Source: JBFMAE01 sp040756085
GTDB lineage: Bacteria > Desulfobacterota > BSN033 > UBA1163
Length of the DNA: 11,227 nucleotides
Assembly (NCBI GenBank): GCA_040756085.1
Contig: JBFMAE010000032.1
Span: forward strand, 1 to 11,227
Reading direction: 5' to 3'
Both the position numbers and the translations under genes were made by a program. The notes under the pieces were generated by a model, which was not told the origin of the DNA, searched no databases, and worked only from the letters and a program-made list of their open reading frames with translations. Positions within the stretch are counted from its first letter, which is position 1, and each line of letters opens with the position of its first letter. This document shows, piece after piece, positions 1-6,228 of this stretch.

Positions 1-1
1 T

Positions 2-442
2 CTTCTGGTCGGAGGGAGCCTCACCCTGTTCGTTCTCCATCGGTTCAAGTATCATGGAGCCATTTTTTTCCTTCTTATCGGGATGATGGCGAGTGGATTC
101 TTTTATACATCAAGAACGGTTTTTCCCCTGATCAATCCGTACAAGTCCGCTCGGTTCATTTCTCAAGAGATCACCTCGCGGGTTCAACCCGGAGAGAAAT
201 TGGGCCTTTACGGAGATTTTGGGACCGGTCCTTATAATTATTATACGGGTATTGTGCCTATATTCGAGTTGGAGGGGGAGGCAGACCTTTTTGCTTTTTT
301 ACTATCCTCAGAAAGAGTCTTTTGCCTCCTCAAATTCAGAGATTTTTCTCTGATTCAGAGAAGAGAAGAGAGACCGACCGTCCAATTGATCGCTCGACGG
401 AAAGTGGGCGGTGATGATATCGTTCTGATATCCAATCGGTAA
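2..442 (+). CDS. ArnT-like family-39 glycosyltransferase, C-terminal part (5' truncated by window)
   Basis: An open frame runs in from the left edge and stops with TAA at 440-442, leaving about 146 residues. The visible part begins with hydrophobic stretches (LLVGGSLTLFVLH, then AIFFLLIGMMASGFFY), continues with a Pro/Asn-rich loop (FPLINPYKSARF) and ends in a roughly 100-residue soluble domain finishing in VLISNR. That is the architecture of the C-terminal end of ArnT/PMT-type integral-membrane glycosyltransferases, which take a sugar from a polyprenyl-phosphate donor and attach it to lipid A or another acceptor on the periplasmic side. The catalytic N-terminal loop lies outside the window. 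The downstream GT2 enzyme could make the donor and the LAB_N protein is a usual companion. The family call rests on the C-terminal pattern and context, so the exact substrate is unknown. Confidence 0.66.
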   Translation, partial: LLVGGSLTLFVLHRFKYHGAIFFLLIGMMASGFFYTSRTVFPLINPYKSARFISQEITSRVQPGEKLGLYGDFGTGPYNYYTGIVPIFELEGEADLFAFLLSSERVFCLLKFRDFSLIQRREERPTVQLIARRKVGGDDIVLISNR

Positions 443-482
443 ATGAGATGAGAATAACCAAACATCAAGCACCAATCATCTT

Positions 483-688
483 AGGCAAGGTTTAGGGGTT
501 AGGGCTATGAAGCCAGTTGGGTTTAGGGTCAATCGGTTAAGGTTACGAAGCCCCTGCCTACCGGCAGGCAGGCGTTTCGGTTACTGGTTACGGTTGCTTG
601 TAAAGAATTAAGAGACGATAAACGTAGCCTTCTAATAACGATACAGGCCTCGTTACCCTTCCCCTTAGACTTTATTTTCTGAGCAACG
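483..688. repeat. Repeat-bearing intergenic region with near-perfect palindrome (553-572)
   Basis: The 246-bp gap between the first two genes holds no coding frame I trust. It contains a run of GGTTTAGGG/GGTTA-like degenerate repeats (about 488-590) and a 20-bp palindrome at 553-572 built on CTGCC / GGCAG, with one mismatched pair at its centre. Palindromes of this CCTGCC-N-GGCAGG type are common dispersed intergenic repeats in many environmental bacterial genomes. The remaining part (600-688) leads into the glycosyltransferase start without a clear promoter or strong ribosome binding site. Confidence 0.55.
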
Positions 689-1414
689 ATGAACCCTGCT
701 GAAACCATTGGGATCTCTGTGGTGGTACCTCTCTTTAACGAAGAGGAAAACCTTCCCATTCTGGTTCCTAAACTGGTGGAAGTCTTAAAAAATCTCGGGC
801 ACCTTTATGAGATGATCTTTGTTGACGATGGGAGTTCCGATGGGAGCCGAAGAGTGCTCAAGGAGATGGTTTCCCAGTATTCTTCTCTCCGGGTCATCGG
901 GTTTAAAGAAAATCGGGGTTTGAGTACAGCCCTCATCGCCGGGATGAGAGACGCCCGTGGAAAGTGGATTGTTACCCTGGATTCAGACCTTCAGAATGAC
1001 CCTGCGGATATTGCTAAACTGATAGGATATTTGGACCGTTATGATATGGCCACAGGGTGGCGTCAGAAAAGAGAAGACCCCTGGCTTAAGAGGATTTCTT
1101 CAAAGATTGCCAACGCTATTCGTAACCGGTTGAGTGGTGAAGACATCCAAGACAGTGCCTGTACACTCCGGGCTTTTAAAAAGGAATGTCTCAAAGACAT
1201 CTGGGTGTTTAACGGAATGCACCGATTTCTATCCACTCTGGCAAGGATGGAGGGCTATCGGGTCATTGAGGTTCCAGTTTCCCATTACCCGAGGAAGTTT
1301 GGAAAGTCAAAGTACAATATTCGAAATCGCATGTGGCGATCTTTCGTCGATCTGCTGGTCGTCAGATGGATGAAGCGTCGCCGTATCCATTACGATATCG
1401 AAGAAAGGATTTAA
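689..1414 (+). CDS. Family 2 glycosyltransferase, polyprenyl-phosphate sugar synthase type (DPM1/ArnC-like)
   Basis: A 241-residue GT-A fold enzyme expected to move a sugar from a nucleotide donor onto a polyprenyl phosphate at the inner face of the membrane. Visible motifs in order: VVVPLFNEEENL at 11-22 (nucleotide-binding start of GT2), FVDDGSSDGS at 44-53, NRGLSTALIAGM at 75-86, the DSD metal-binding motif in TLDSDLQNDP at 96-105, then GWRQKREDPWLKR near 123-135 and HRFL at 178-181. It stops near residue 241 and lacks the C-terminal transmembrane pair of ArnC/GtrB, so it resembles the shorter DPM1 form. The next gene starts one base after its stop, so the two are surely co-transcribed. 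The start is the first ATG after an in-frame TGA (680-682), with only a weak Shine-Dalgarno. The sugar cannot be read from sequence. Confidence 0.9.
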   Translation: MNPAETIGISVVVPLFNEEENLPILVPKLVEVLKNLGHLYEMIFVDDGSSDGSRRVLKEMVSQYSSLRVIGFKENRGLSTALIAGMRDARGKWIVTLDSDLQNDPADIAKLIGYLDRYDMATGWRQKREDPWLKRISSKIANAIRNRLSGEDIQDSACTLRAFKKECLKDIWVFNGMHRFLSTLARMEGYRVIEVPVSHYPRKFGKSKYNIRNRMWRSFVDLLVVRWMKRRRIHYDIEERI

Positions 1415-1415
1415 G

Positions 1416-1766
1416 ATGGACAGTCTTCCACTTTTGGGGTTTGCAATGGAATTTTTCAGAGACCTCTCAGTAAGGTATCCAAAATTCCAGTTAGACTTCT
1501 GGCTGATCTTCGGTTTCATCGGCCAAGCGATGTTTACCATGAGGTTCATCGTTCAATGGATCGCTTCTGAAAAAAGGAAAGAGAGCGTTATCCCAGTCGC
1601 TTTCTGGTATTTCAGCTTAGGAGGGGGATTGATTGTCCTCTTTTATGCCATTCATCGCATGGACCCGGTATTCATCCTGGCCTACTTACCCGGAAATTTT
1701 GTCTATTTCAGAAACCTCTATTTTATTTATAAGAAAAAGAAGACCTCTCCGCATCTCACCGGATAG
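1416..1766 (+). CDS. LAB_N domain membrane protein (lipid-A-disaccharide synthase N-terminal-like)
   Basis: A 116-residue protein with about three membrane segments (roughly 29-49, 61-79 and 84-104). It carries the LAB_N signature: GQAMFTMRFIVQWIASEKRKES at 36-57, IPVAFWYFSLGGG at 59-71, then AIHRMDPVFIL and YFRNLYFIY. This domain occurs fused in front of LpxB in some bacteria and, as a stand-alone protein, beside ArnT-like and GT2 glycosyltransferases, exactly as here. Its molecular role is not settled; a part in presenting or flipping a polyprenyl-linked sugar is inferred from context. The ATG at 1416 is preferred over the one at 1446 because AAAGGA sits at 1404-1409 and the gene follows the previous stop by one base, which suggests translational coupling. 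Confidence 0.88.
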   Translation: MDSLPLLGFAMEFFRDLSVRYPKFQLDFWLIFGFIGQAMFTMRFIVQWIASEKRKESVIPVAFWYFSLGGGLIVLFYAIHRMDPVFILAYLPGNFVYFRNLYFIYKKKKTSPHLTG

Positions 1767-1786
1767 GAACGGAGGATTCCATAGAC

Positions 1787-2320
1787 ATGAAAAAGATTCG
1801 AAGAATCCCGATATTTGTTGGAGCATTTCTGTTGGTCGTTTTTGCCAAACCCAACCTTTCAGGGATGGTGATCGGAATGATCCTGATTATTGTGGGAGAG
1901 TCCATCCGAATCTGGGCAGCGGGTCATCTCCAGAAGAACGAGGTCCTGACGGTGACAGGCCCTTATGCCCATGTGAAGAACCCTCTCTACATCGGTACGA
2001 TCCTGATCACTGCAGGTTTTTGTATCCTTGCAGATAATATTTATCTACTGGCGGTTGCCACCTTTGCTTTCTGTTTCCACTACATCCCCTATAAAAAGAG
2101 GGTGGAGGGAGACCGGTTGCGGAAGATTTTTGGGAGCCAGTTTGAAGATTATGACCAGAAAGTTCCGGAGTACCTTCCCCGATGGACGCCCTATTTAAAG
2201 GAGAAGGGTTCCTGGCAGTTCAAGTACTTTATTGAAAACAGTGAGGAGGGGATCCTCGTTATCCTCATTGTTGGCATATTACTGATCTTGAGCAGGCCTT
2301 ACTGGGGAGTAATATTTTAA
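1787..2320 (+). CDS. Isoprenylcysteine carboxyl methyltransferase / PEMT-like membrane methyltransferase
   Basis: A 177-residue integral membrane protein of the ICMT/phospholipid N-methyltransferase superfamily. Membrane segments lie near 8-19, 26-43, 67-83 and 86-99, with an extra C-terminal helix near 154-169. The family signature is clear: GPYAHVKNPLYIG at 58-70 (the Pro and Tyr form part of the SAM site), then GDRLRKIFGSQFEDYDQKVPEYLPRW at 108-133, the usual E-L-FG-Y-Y-VP-P region. Such enzymes methylate isoprenoid cysteine, phosphatidylethanolamine or unknown lipids; bacterial members are mostly uncharacterised. GGAGGAT at 1771-1777 supports the ATG at 1787. It follows the LAB_N gene by 20 bp in the same operon, so a methylation linked to the lipid-sugar pathway is a reasonable but unproven inference. 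Confidence 0.85.
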   Translation: MKKIRRIPIFVGAFLLVVFAKPNLSGMVIGMILIIVGESIRIWAAGHLQKNEVLTVTGPYAHVKNPLYIGTILITAGFCILADNIYLLAVATFAFCFHYIPYKKRVEGDRLRKIFGSQFEDYDQKVPEYLPRWTPYLKEKGSWQFKYFIENSEEGILVILIVGILLILSRPYWGVIF

Positions 2321-2344
2321 ATCCCCCTCCGTCCCCCTGAAGCT

Positions 2345-2590
2345 GTGAAATAATTCGTGTAGTAGGGCGGGCAAGGATATCTCCAAAGTTTTACAAATGC
2401 GGTCAATTATGAAGGCAAAGGTAACAAAACTCTGTAAGTACTTAATCTATATTGAAGTTTTTCATCGTCGGAAGTTAACGTAATGAGGTGCCGCTGTAAA
2501 ACTTTGGGAAGATTCCCGCCTAATGGCGGCTTCCCGGAGATCCGCCCGACATCTCTGCCCGCCCTTTACACCTGAGGATAATTTTTTCAC
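2345..2590. mobile_element. MITE-like non-coding element with long imperfect terminal inverted repeats
   Basis: The ends read toward each other. The left GTGAAATAATT (2345-2355) matches the reverse complement of the right end (2578-2590). GGGCGGGCA (2365-2373) matches TGCCCGCCC (2557-2565). CCAAAGTTTTAC (2383-2394) matches GTAAAACTTTGG (2496-2507) perfectly. The right arm carries about 40 extra bases that fold into their own hairpin (GGGAAG 2506-2511 with CTTCCC 2530-2535; CCGCC 2516-2520 with GGCGG 2525-2529). No transposase fits inside its 246 bp. It is therefore either a MITE, meaning a non-autonomous transposon remnant, or a structured RNA. I see no clear target-site duplication. Confidence 0.6.
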
Positions 2591-2593
2591 ACC

Positions 2594-2645
2594 TTCCCTT
2601 TTATAAAGGGAGATTTGCTTATATCCTCCCTTTCGTAAAGGGAGG
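2594..2645. repeat. Two tandem CCCTTT-N-AAAGGG hairpins in front of the kinase gene
   Basis: Two short palindromes lie 13-14 bases apart. The first (about 2594-2612) is built on TCCCTTTTA / TAAAGGGA. The second (2625-2645) is a perfect 9-bp stem, CCTCCCTTT with AAAGGGAGG around a CGT loop, ending immediately before the first ATG of the kinase frame. They look like dispersed intergenic repeats. In RNA, the second hairpin would hide the AGGGAGG that resembles a ribosome binding site. Confidence 0.6.
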
Positions 2646-2657
2646 ATGGAGGGATTT

Positions 2658-3272
2658 GTGGACCGGAAAGACATCGAAAAGAATTCTGTATGTCTGATAA
2701 AAGGAAGCCCCTTTGGGAAACCTGATCTGAATCGAGTGGAGGTGGGAGGGCATCCCCTCATAGTCAAGGATGTCCGGGGAAAGAATCTTTTTTTTCGATG
2801 GACGTTGGGACTTTGGCTGATTCATAAAGAATGGAAGATATACTCCCGTCTGATAGGGGTAAAAGGCATCCCCCAGGCTGTGGAGCGAATTGATCGTTTC
2901 GCTTTCGCCATGGAATATATTCCGGGAAGACCCATCGAGAGGGGAGAAGTTCTCCCTCCTTCTTTTTTCTCAAGCCTGGAAGGCCTGCTCAGAAAGGTCC
3001 ACTCGAAAGGAGTGGTCCACCTGGATTTGAGGCACAAAGGAAACATCCTCGTCGCTGAAGAGGGGGCCCCCTTCCTCATCGACTTTAATAGCAGTTTTTA
3101 CTTCAAAGAAAAGGGAATCCTTCGCCGTTTTCTCTTTCCTCTGCTCAGATGGGTGGATTATGGAGGGTTATTAAAATTAAAGCAGAGAGTTTCTCCCTCT
3201 TCTATGACCCAGGAGGAATTGGATTTTCTCAAGCGCTTCAATAGACTGAGAAGGCTCTGGATCTTCAATTAA
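2658..3272 (+). CDS. WaaP/RIO-type small kinase (lipopolysaccharide kinase-like)
   Basis: A compact protein-kinase-like fold of about 204 residues. Numbered from the GTG at 2658: IVKD with the candidate ATP-binding Lys at 37, the hinge region AFAMEYIPGRPIE near 82-94, the catalytic loop VVHLDLRHKGNILV with Asp123 and Asn129, and the metal-binding Asp142 in LIDFNSSF (DFG replaced by DFN). The absence of an activation loop and the small C-lobe match RIO/WaaP/KdkA kinases, which phosphorylate LPS core sugars or proteins. Proximity to the lipid-sugar cluster favours an envelope substrate (inference). Start: the ATG at 2646 directly abuts a hairpin with no spacing for a ribosome binding site, whereas GTG 2658 has GGAGG at 2648-2652 with 5-nt spacing, so I chose GTG. 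Using ATG would add four residues (MEGF). Confidence 0.8.
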   Translation: MDRKDIEKNSVCLIKGSPFGKPDLNRVEVGGHPLIVKDVRGKNLFFRWTLGLWLIHKEWKIYSRLIGVKGIPQAVERIDRFAFAMEYIPGRPIERGEVLPPSFFSSLEGLLRKVHSKGVVHLDLRHKGNILVAEEGAPFLIDFNSSFYFKEKGILRRFLFPLLRWVDYGGLLKLKQRVSPSSMTQEELDFLKRFNRLRRLWIFN

Positions 3273-3282
3273 CACAGGTGAT

Positions 3283-3352
3283 GGAATAATGGAATATTGG
3301 AACAATGAACATAAAAAGTTTTTGACTCATTCTTCCATTCTTCCATCATTCC
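3283..3352. terminator. Long imperfect hairpin between convergent kinase and ybeY genes
   Basis: The left arm 3283-3308 pairs with the right arm 3327-3352 at about 22 of 26 positions, and an AAAAA/TTTTT core extends the stem. The arms are iterations of GGAATAAT-like and TCCATTCT-like 8-mers. It lies between two convergent genes, and the ybeY stop codon (3346-3348) is inside the right arm, so it could end transcription from both sides. There is no classic GC stem with a U-tract, so a repeat element without terminator function is possible. Confidence 0.4.
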
Positions 3353-3798
3353 AGTATTCCGGTCTTCGCCACCTGGTGAAAGAGCTCTTTTTGCTTGATG
3401 GCCATCTCGCGGGCTCCTTTCTTTGTTCCCTCATGCTCATACCCCAACAGGTGAAGCGTTCCATGGATCATGAGGAGGAAGACCATCTTCGTATCATCGA
3501 GACCAAATCGATTCGATTGGCGCTGGGCTGTCTCCACAGAAATGACCAAGTCTCCTAGAAGATGGGGGTGCAATGTCGAGAACTCTCCTTCCCTCATTGA
3601 GAAGGCGAGGATATTGGTGGGTTTATCCCGACCGAGATGTCGACGATTCAATTCACGAATCTGAGCATCATCGACCAACAGAATGCTAAGTTCGGCATCA
3701 GGGAGTGCCAAGTCGGCCAATATCGTCCGGGCGGCCCTTCTAATTTTTCTTAAATCTAAGGGGATATGTTTTTGCAGATTTCGAACCCAGATCTTCAT
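3346..3798 (-). CDS. ybeY: Endoribonuclease YbeY (rRNA maturation factor)
   Basis: A 150-residue protein of normal family length. The zinc-site signature is HGTLHLLGYEHE at 112-123, giving His112, His116 and His122. The usual Asp before the last His is Glu here, a mild change. Other family blocks are SILLVDDAQIRELN at 38-51, RDKPTNILAFSM at 57-68 and LLGDLVISVETA at 80-91. YbeY takes part in 16S rRNA 3'-end maturation and 70S ribosome quality control in the cytoplasm. Its frame overlaps the 3' end of the upstream HD phosphohydrolase gene by 59 bp; the N-terminal VRNLQKHIPLDLRKI block is family-typical, so the overlap seems genuine. The last residues fall in the convergent-gene hairpin. Confidence 0.96.
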   Translation of the reverse strand: MKIWVRNLQKHIPLDLRKIRRAARTILADLALPDAELSILLVDDAQIRELNRRHLGRDKPTNILAFSMREGEFSTLHPHLLGDLVISVETAQRQSNRFGLDDTKMVFLLMIHGTLHLLGYEHEGTKKGAREMAIKQKELFHQVAKTGILE

Positions 3799-6097
3799 TA
3801 TTTTTCTTCTTCAAAGCTTCCGAATTCAGAGGGAGAGGGTAATCGATCCGCTGGTGGAAGAAAGCTGTTAGAATTCGAGTAAAACTATCCTCAATTTGGT
3901 GAAGGTCCTTCAGGGTTAATTCACACTCCTCCAGTTGTCCATCTAAGAAGATATTATTGATGATCCGTTGGACCAGACCTTTGATTCGTGAAGGGGTGGG
4001 TTCGGAGAGAGCGCGGGAGGCCGCCTCCACAGCATCCGCCAGCATGACGATTCCAGCCTCTTTGGTCTGAGGCTTGGGGCCGGGGTAACGGAAATCTTTC
4101 TCATTGAGGAAATCCATTTCTGGATTCCCTTTTTCTTTTGCCTTTTGATAGAAATAGGAAATCAGACCCGTCCCGTGGTGCTGCTGGATAATATGGGCGA
4201 TCCGCTCCCCCAGGCGGTTTTCTCGTGCCAGCTCCACTCCATCCTTCACATGGGAGATGAGGATAAGGCTAGACATGCTGGGTGTGAGATGGTCATGTTT
4301 ATTCTCAGCATCTCCCACATTCTCAATGAAGTAGAGGGGTTTTTTCAGCTTTCCAATGTCATGGTAATAAGCGCTGACCCTTGCCAGTAAAGGGTTGGCG
4401 GCAATGGATTTGGAAGCAGCTTCCACCAGACTCCCCACAATGACGCTATGATGATAAGTGCCGGGTGCCTGAAGGATAAGATCCTTGAGGATGGGGTTGT
4501 CCATATTGGCCAATTCAAGTAGTTTGATGTCGGTGGTATAACCGAACAGGCTTTCAACGATGGGTGCAATTCCTAGGACCAGGACCGAGGCAAGGGCCCC
4601 TCCTAAAAATCCCATGATCAGATCCGAAAGAAGGGTCATTTTGAAAGGACTCCCTGATATCATGTAGTAGGAAAGGATCATCAAGAAATTGATCCCACCC
4701 ACAGTGAGCCCTGCCTTGATCAGGATACTTCTCTGTTCGCATCGTGCCACCTTATGGGCACCGACCACACTCCCGACGAAGGTAAAGATGAAGAAGAAGA
4801 GTTGATTTCCTATCATGGATGCCGAGAAGTAACTGGATAGGGTTGCGAAGACGATCGCTGCCTCTGAATGGATGACAATTCGGATGAGCATCGCACCGGT
4901 TGCAATGGGAAAGAGATAGAGATAAGAAGAGGAGGGGATGGAGAGGAACTCTCCTCCCAGGATATCCGTGATCAGTTGAAAGAGTTTTAAAAGGGCAATG
5001 ATTCCAACTAGGGTGGTGGAAAAGAAGAGGAGGTCCTTCTGGGACAGAGCGATCTTCCGAATGTTTTTTGTAGAAAATTCATAGAGACTCGCCAGGAGGA
5101 GGAAGGTCAGAAGGCCCAAACCAATCAGAATGGCAAGGATATGGCTTCTTTCCAGTGCTTTTCTCAAGGCCTTGATTTTGAAAAGATGCTCTTCCTGCAC
5201 CCGTTCTCCAGCCCTCAGAATCACCTCTCCCCTTTTGACCTGGAAATAGACAGGATTGACCTTTTCTTTTGCCTTCTTCTTTTGCTCTTCGGTCTCATTC
5301 TTGTTGAAGGTGAGATTGGGCCTCAAGAAGTGTTCCGCTATTTTCAAAACAATAGGTGGCACTTCCCTTCCCAGGGAGGGTGAAAGGAGGTTTGCCTGTG
5401 TCCGGAGTTTGGTCCTCGCTTCCTTCAAATCGAGAAAGGTGAAGGGAGGAAGATTTTTTCGTTCCTCACGGGTCCGGATATTCCGTATCACGACCCCTTT
5501 ATCAGAGTCCGGGTCGAGGAGGTCCTTATCATTGACGACCCCTTTTTTCAATACGGGGGTGATCAGTTTCAGGGCGGCCTCTCCGAGGGAAGGATTGAAG
5601 CGTTCCCTTTCCAGAATCGTCCATTCCCCCTGTGTGAGGGGAAGACGGAGAGAGGACTCCCATTCTTTTTTCCTTTCGGCTTTCTGGTCGGTCCCCTTTT
5701 CTACCTTCTGGAAGGTGTTGGACAATGATTCGAAAGTGGAATGGATTCGATTTTCTGCATCGGTAAGAACAGAGAGATCATAGTCATAAACAGAGAGGGT
5801 AGACCGTTCGGCTTCGATCCGTTTCTCTTGTGTGGATTTTTCATCCTCGACCAAAAGGTCTTGTGTCGATTTGATCTCCTTTTGGGCGATATCACCCACT
5901 TTATATTCTCTGAAAGGGAGTTGAAGGCTAGGGGAGAGAAGAAAGGTGATGATGAGAGCGGTTCCAATGCCGATAAACCATTTTGGGTAAGAAGAGGTTT
6001 TCATCCTCTCCAGCCATGAACGATCTCTCGGACCATTAAGAGTCTTGAAAGGGGAGAAACGGCGAATCAATTTTTTAAAAGATAATTTCATCAGCAT
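3740..6097 (-). CDS. 7TM receptor with intracellular HD hydrolase (PgpH-like cyclic-di-nucleotide phosphodiesterase)
   Basis: A 785-residue protein with the full 7TMR-HD architecture: a first membrane helix at about 39-58, a large extracytoplasmic domain at 60-315 rich in charged residues, seven membrane helices between about 319 and 512, then a cytoplasmic HD domain. The HD motifs are visible: TYHHS at 547-551, HDIG at 579-582, HHGTG at 640-644 and LADAVEA at 686-692. Listeria PgpH, the studied homologue, hydrolyses c-di-AMP to pApA; activity on c-di-AMP here is inferred. It is sandwiched between phoH and ybeY, a common arrangement. The start is taken at ATG 6097; a second ATG two codons on (6091) is an equal option, and the upstream AGGTAGGG is a weak binding site. 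The 3' end overlaps ybeY by 59 bp. Confidence 0.93.
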   Translation of the reverse strand: MLMKLSFKKLIRRFSPFKTLNGPRDRSWLERMKTSSYPKWFIGIGTALIITFLLSPSLQLPFREYKVGDIAQKEIKSTQDLLVEDEKSTQEKRIEAERSTLSVYDYDLSVLTDAENRIHSTFESLSNTFQKVEKGTDQKAERKKEWESSLRLPLTQGEWTILERERFNPSLGEAALKLITPVLKKGVVNDKDLLDPDSDKGVVIRNIRTREERKNLPPFTFLDLKEARTKLRTQANLLSPSLGREVPPIVLKIAEHFLRPNLTFNKNETEEQKKKAKEKVNPVYFQVKRGEVILRAGERVQEEHLFKIKALRKALERSHILAILIGLGLLTFLLLASLYEFSTKNIRKIALSQKDLLFFSTTLVGIIALLKLFQLITDILGGEFLSIPSSSYLYLFPIATGAMLIRIVIHSEAAIVFATLSSYFSASMIGNQLFFFIFTFVGSVVGAHKVARCEQRSILIKAGLTVGGINFLMILSYYMISGSPFKMTLLSDLIMGFLGGALASVLVLGIAPIVESLFGYTTDIKLLELANMDNPILKDLILQAPGTYHHSVIVGSLVEAASKSIAANPLLARVSAYYHDIGKLKKPLYFIENVGDAENKHDHLTPSMSSLILISHVKDGVELARENRLGERIAHIIQQHHGTGLISYFYQKAKEKGNPEMDFLNEKDFRYPGPKPQTKEAGIVMLADAVEAASRALSEPTPSRIKGLVQRIINNIFLDGQLEECELTLKDLHQIEDSFTRILTAFFHQRIDYPLPLNSEALKKKNNEDLGSKSAKTYPLRFKKN

Positions 6098-6228
6098 TTA
6101 ATAACGTTCCCTACCTCTATCCCCCGTCCTTCGCAGTAGCTCTGCTATGGAGGATGGAGAGGGGGATTCGGCGTGAGCTCATTCGAACGCTCAGCCGAAC
6201 GATAAATGGGAGGGGGGACTAAATTCGA
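6098..6228. repeat. Repeat-filled spacer with two hairpins between phoH and the HD gene
   Basis: Two stem-loops occupy this 131-bp gap. One pairs TTCGGC-TGAG (6167-6177) with CTCAGCCGAA (6190-6199). The other pairs CCGTCCTT (6124-6131) with AGGATGG (6151-6157), enclosing GCAG (6133-6136) and CTGC (6142-6145). The second resembles the widely dispersed GCAGTAGCTCTGC-type palindrome of environmental genomes. Because both flanking genes are read leftward, the hairpins would lie in an operon transcript and could act as a processing or stability element. Neither is followed by a U-tract. Confidence 0.5.

Noticed and set aside
529..759. Minus-strand frame of 76 codons upstream of the GT2 gene
   Set aside because: It contains NACLPVGRG, the usual spurious translation of the CCTGCC-GGCAGG palindrome, and overlaps the real GT2 start in antisense.
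2462..2767. Minus-strand frame of 101 codons across the MITE-like element and kinase start
   Set aside because: Its translation is low-complexity text from palindromic repeats (LPLRKGGY, LYKREG) and it is antisense to the kinase, which has clear catalytic motifs.
5256..5783. Plus-strand frame of 175 codons inside the HD phosphohydrolase gene
   Set aside because: Ser/Arg/Phe-rich antisense translation of the extracytoplasmic domain, with no family features.
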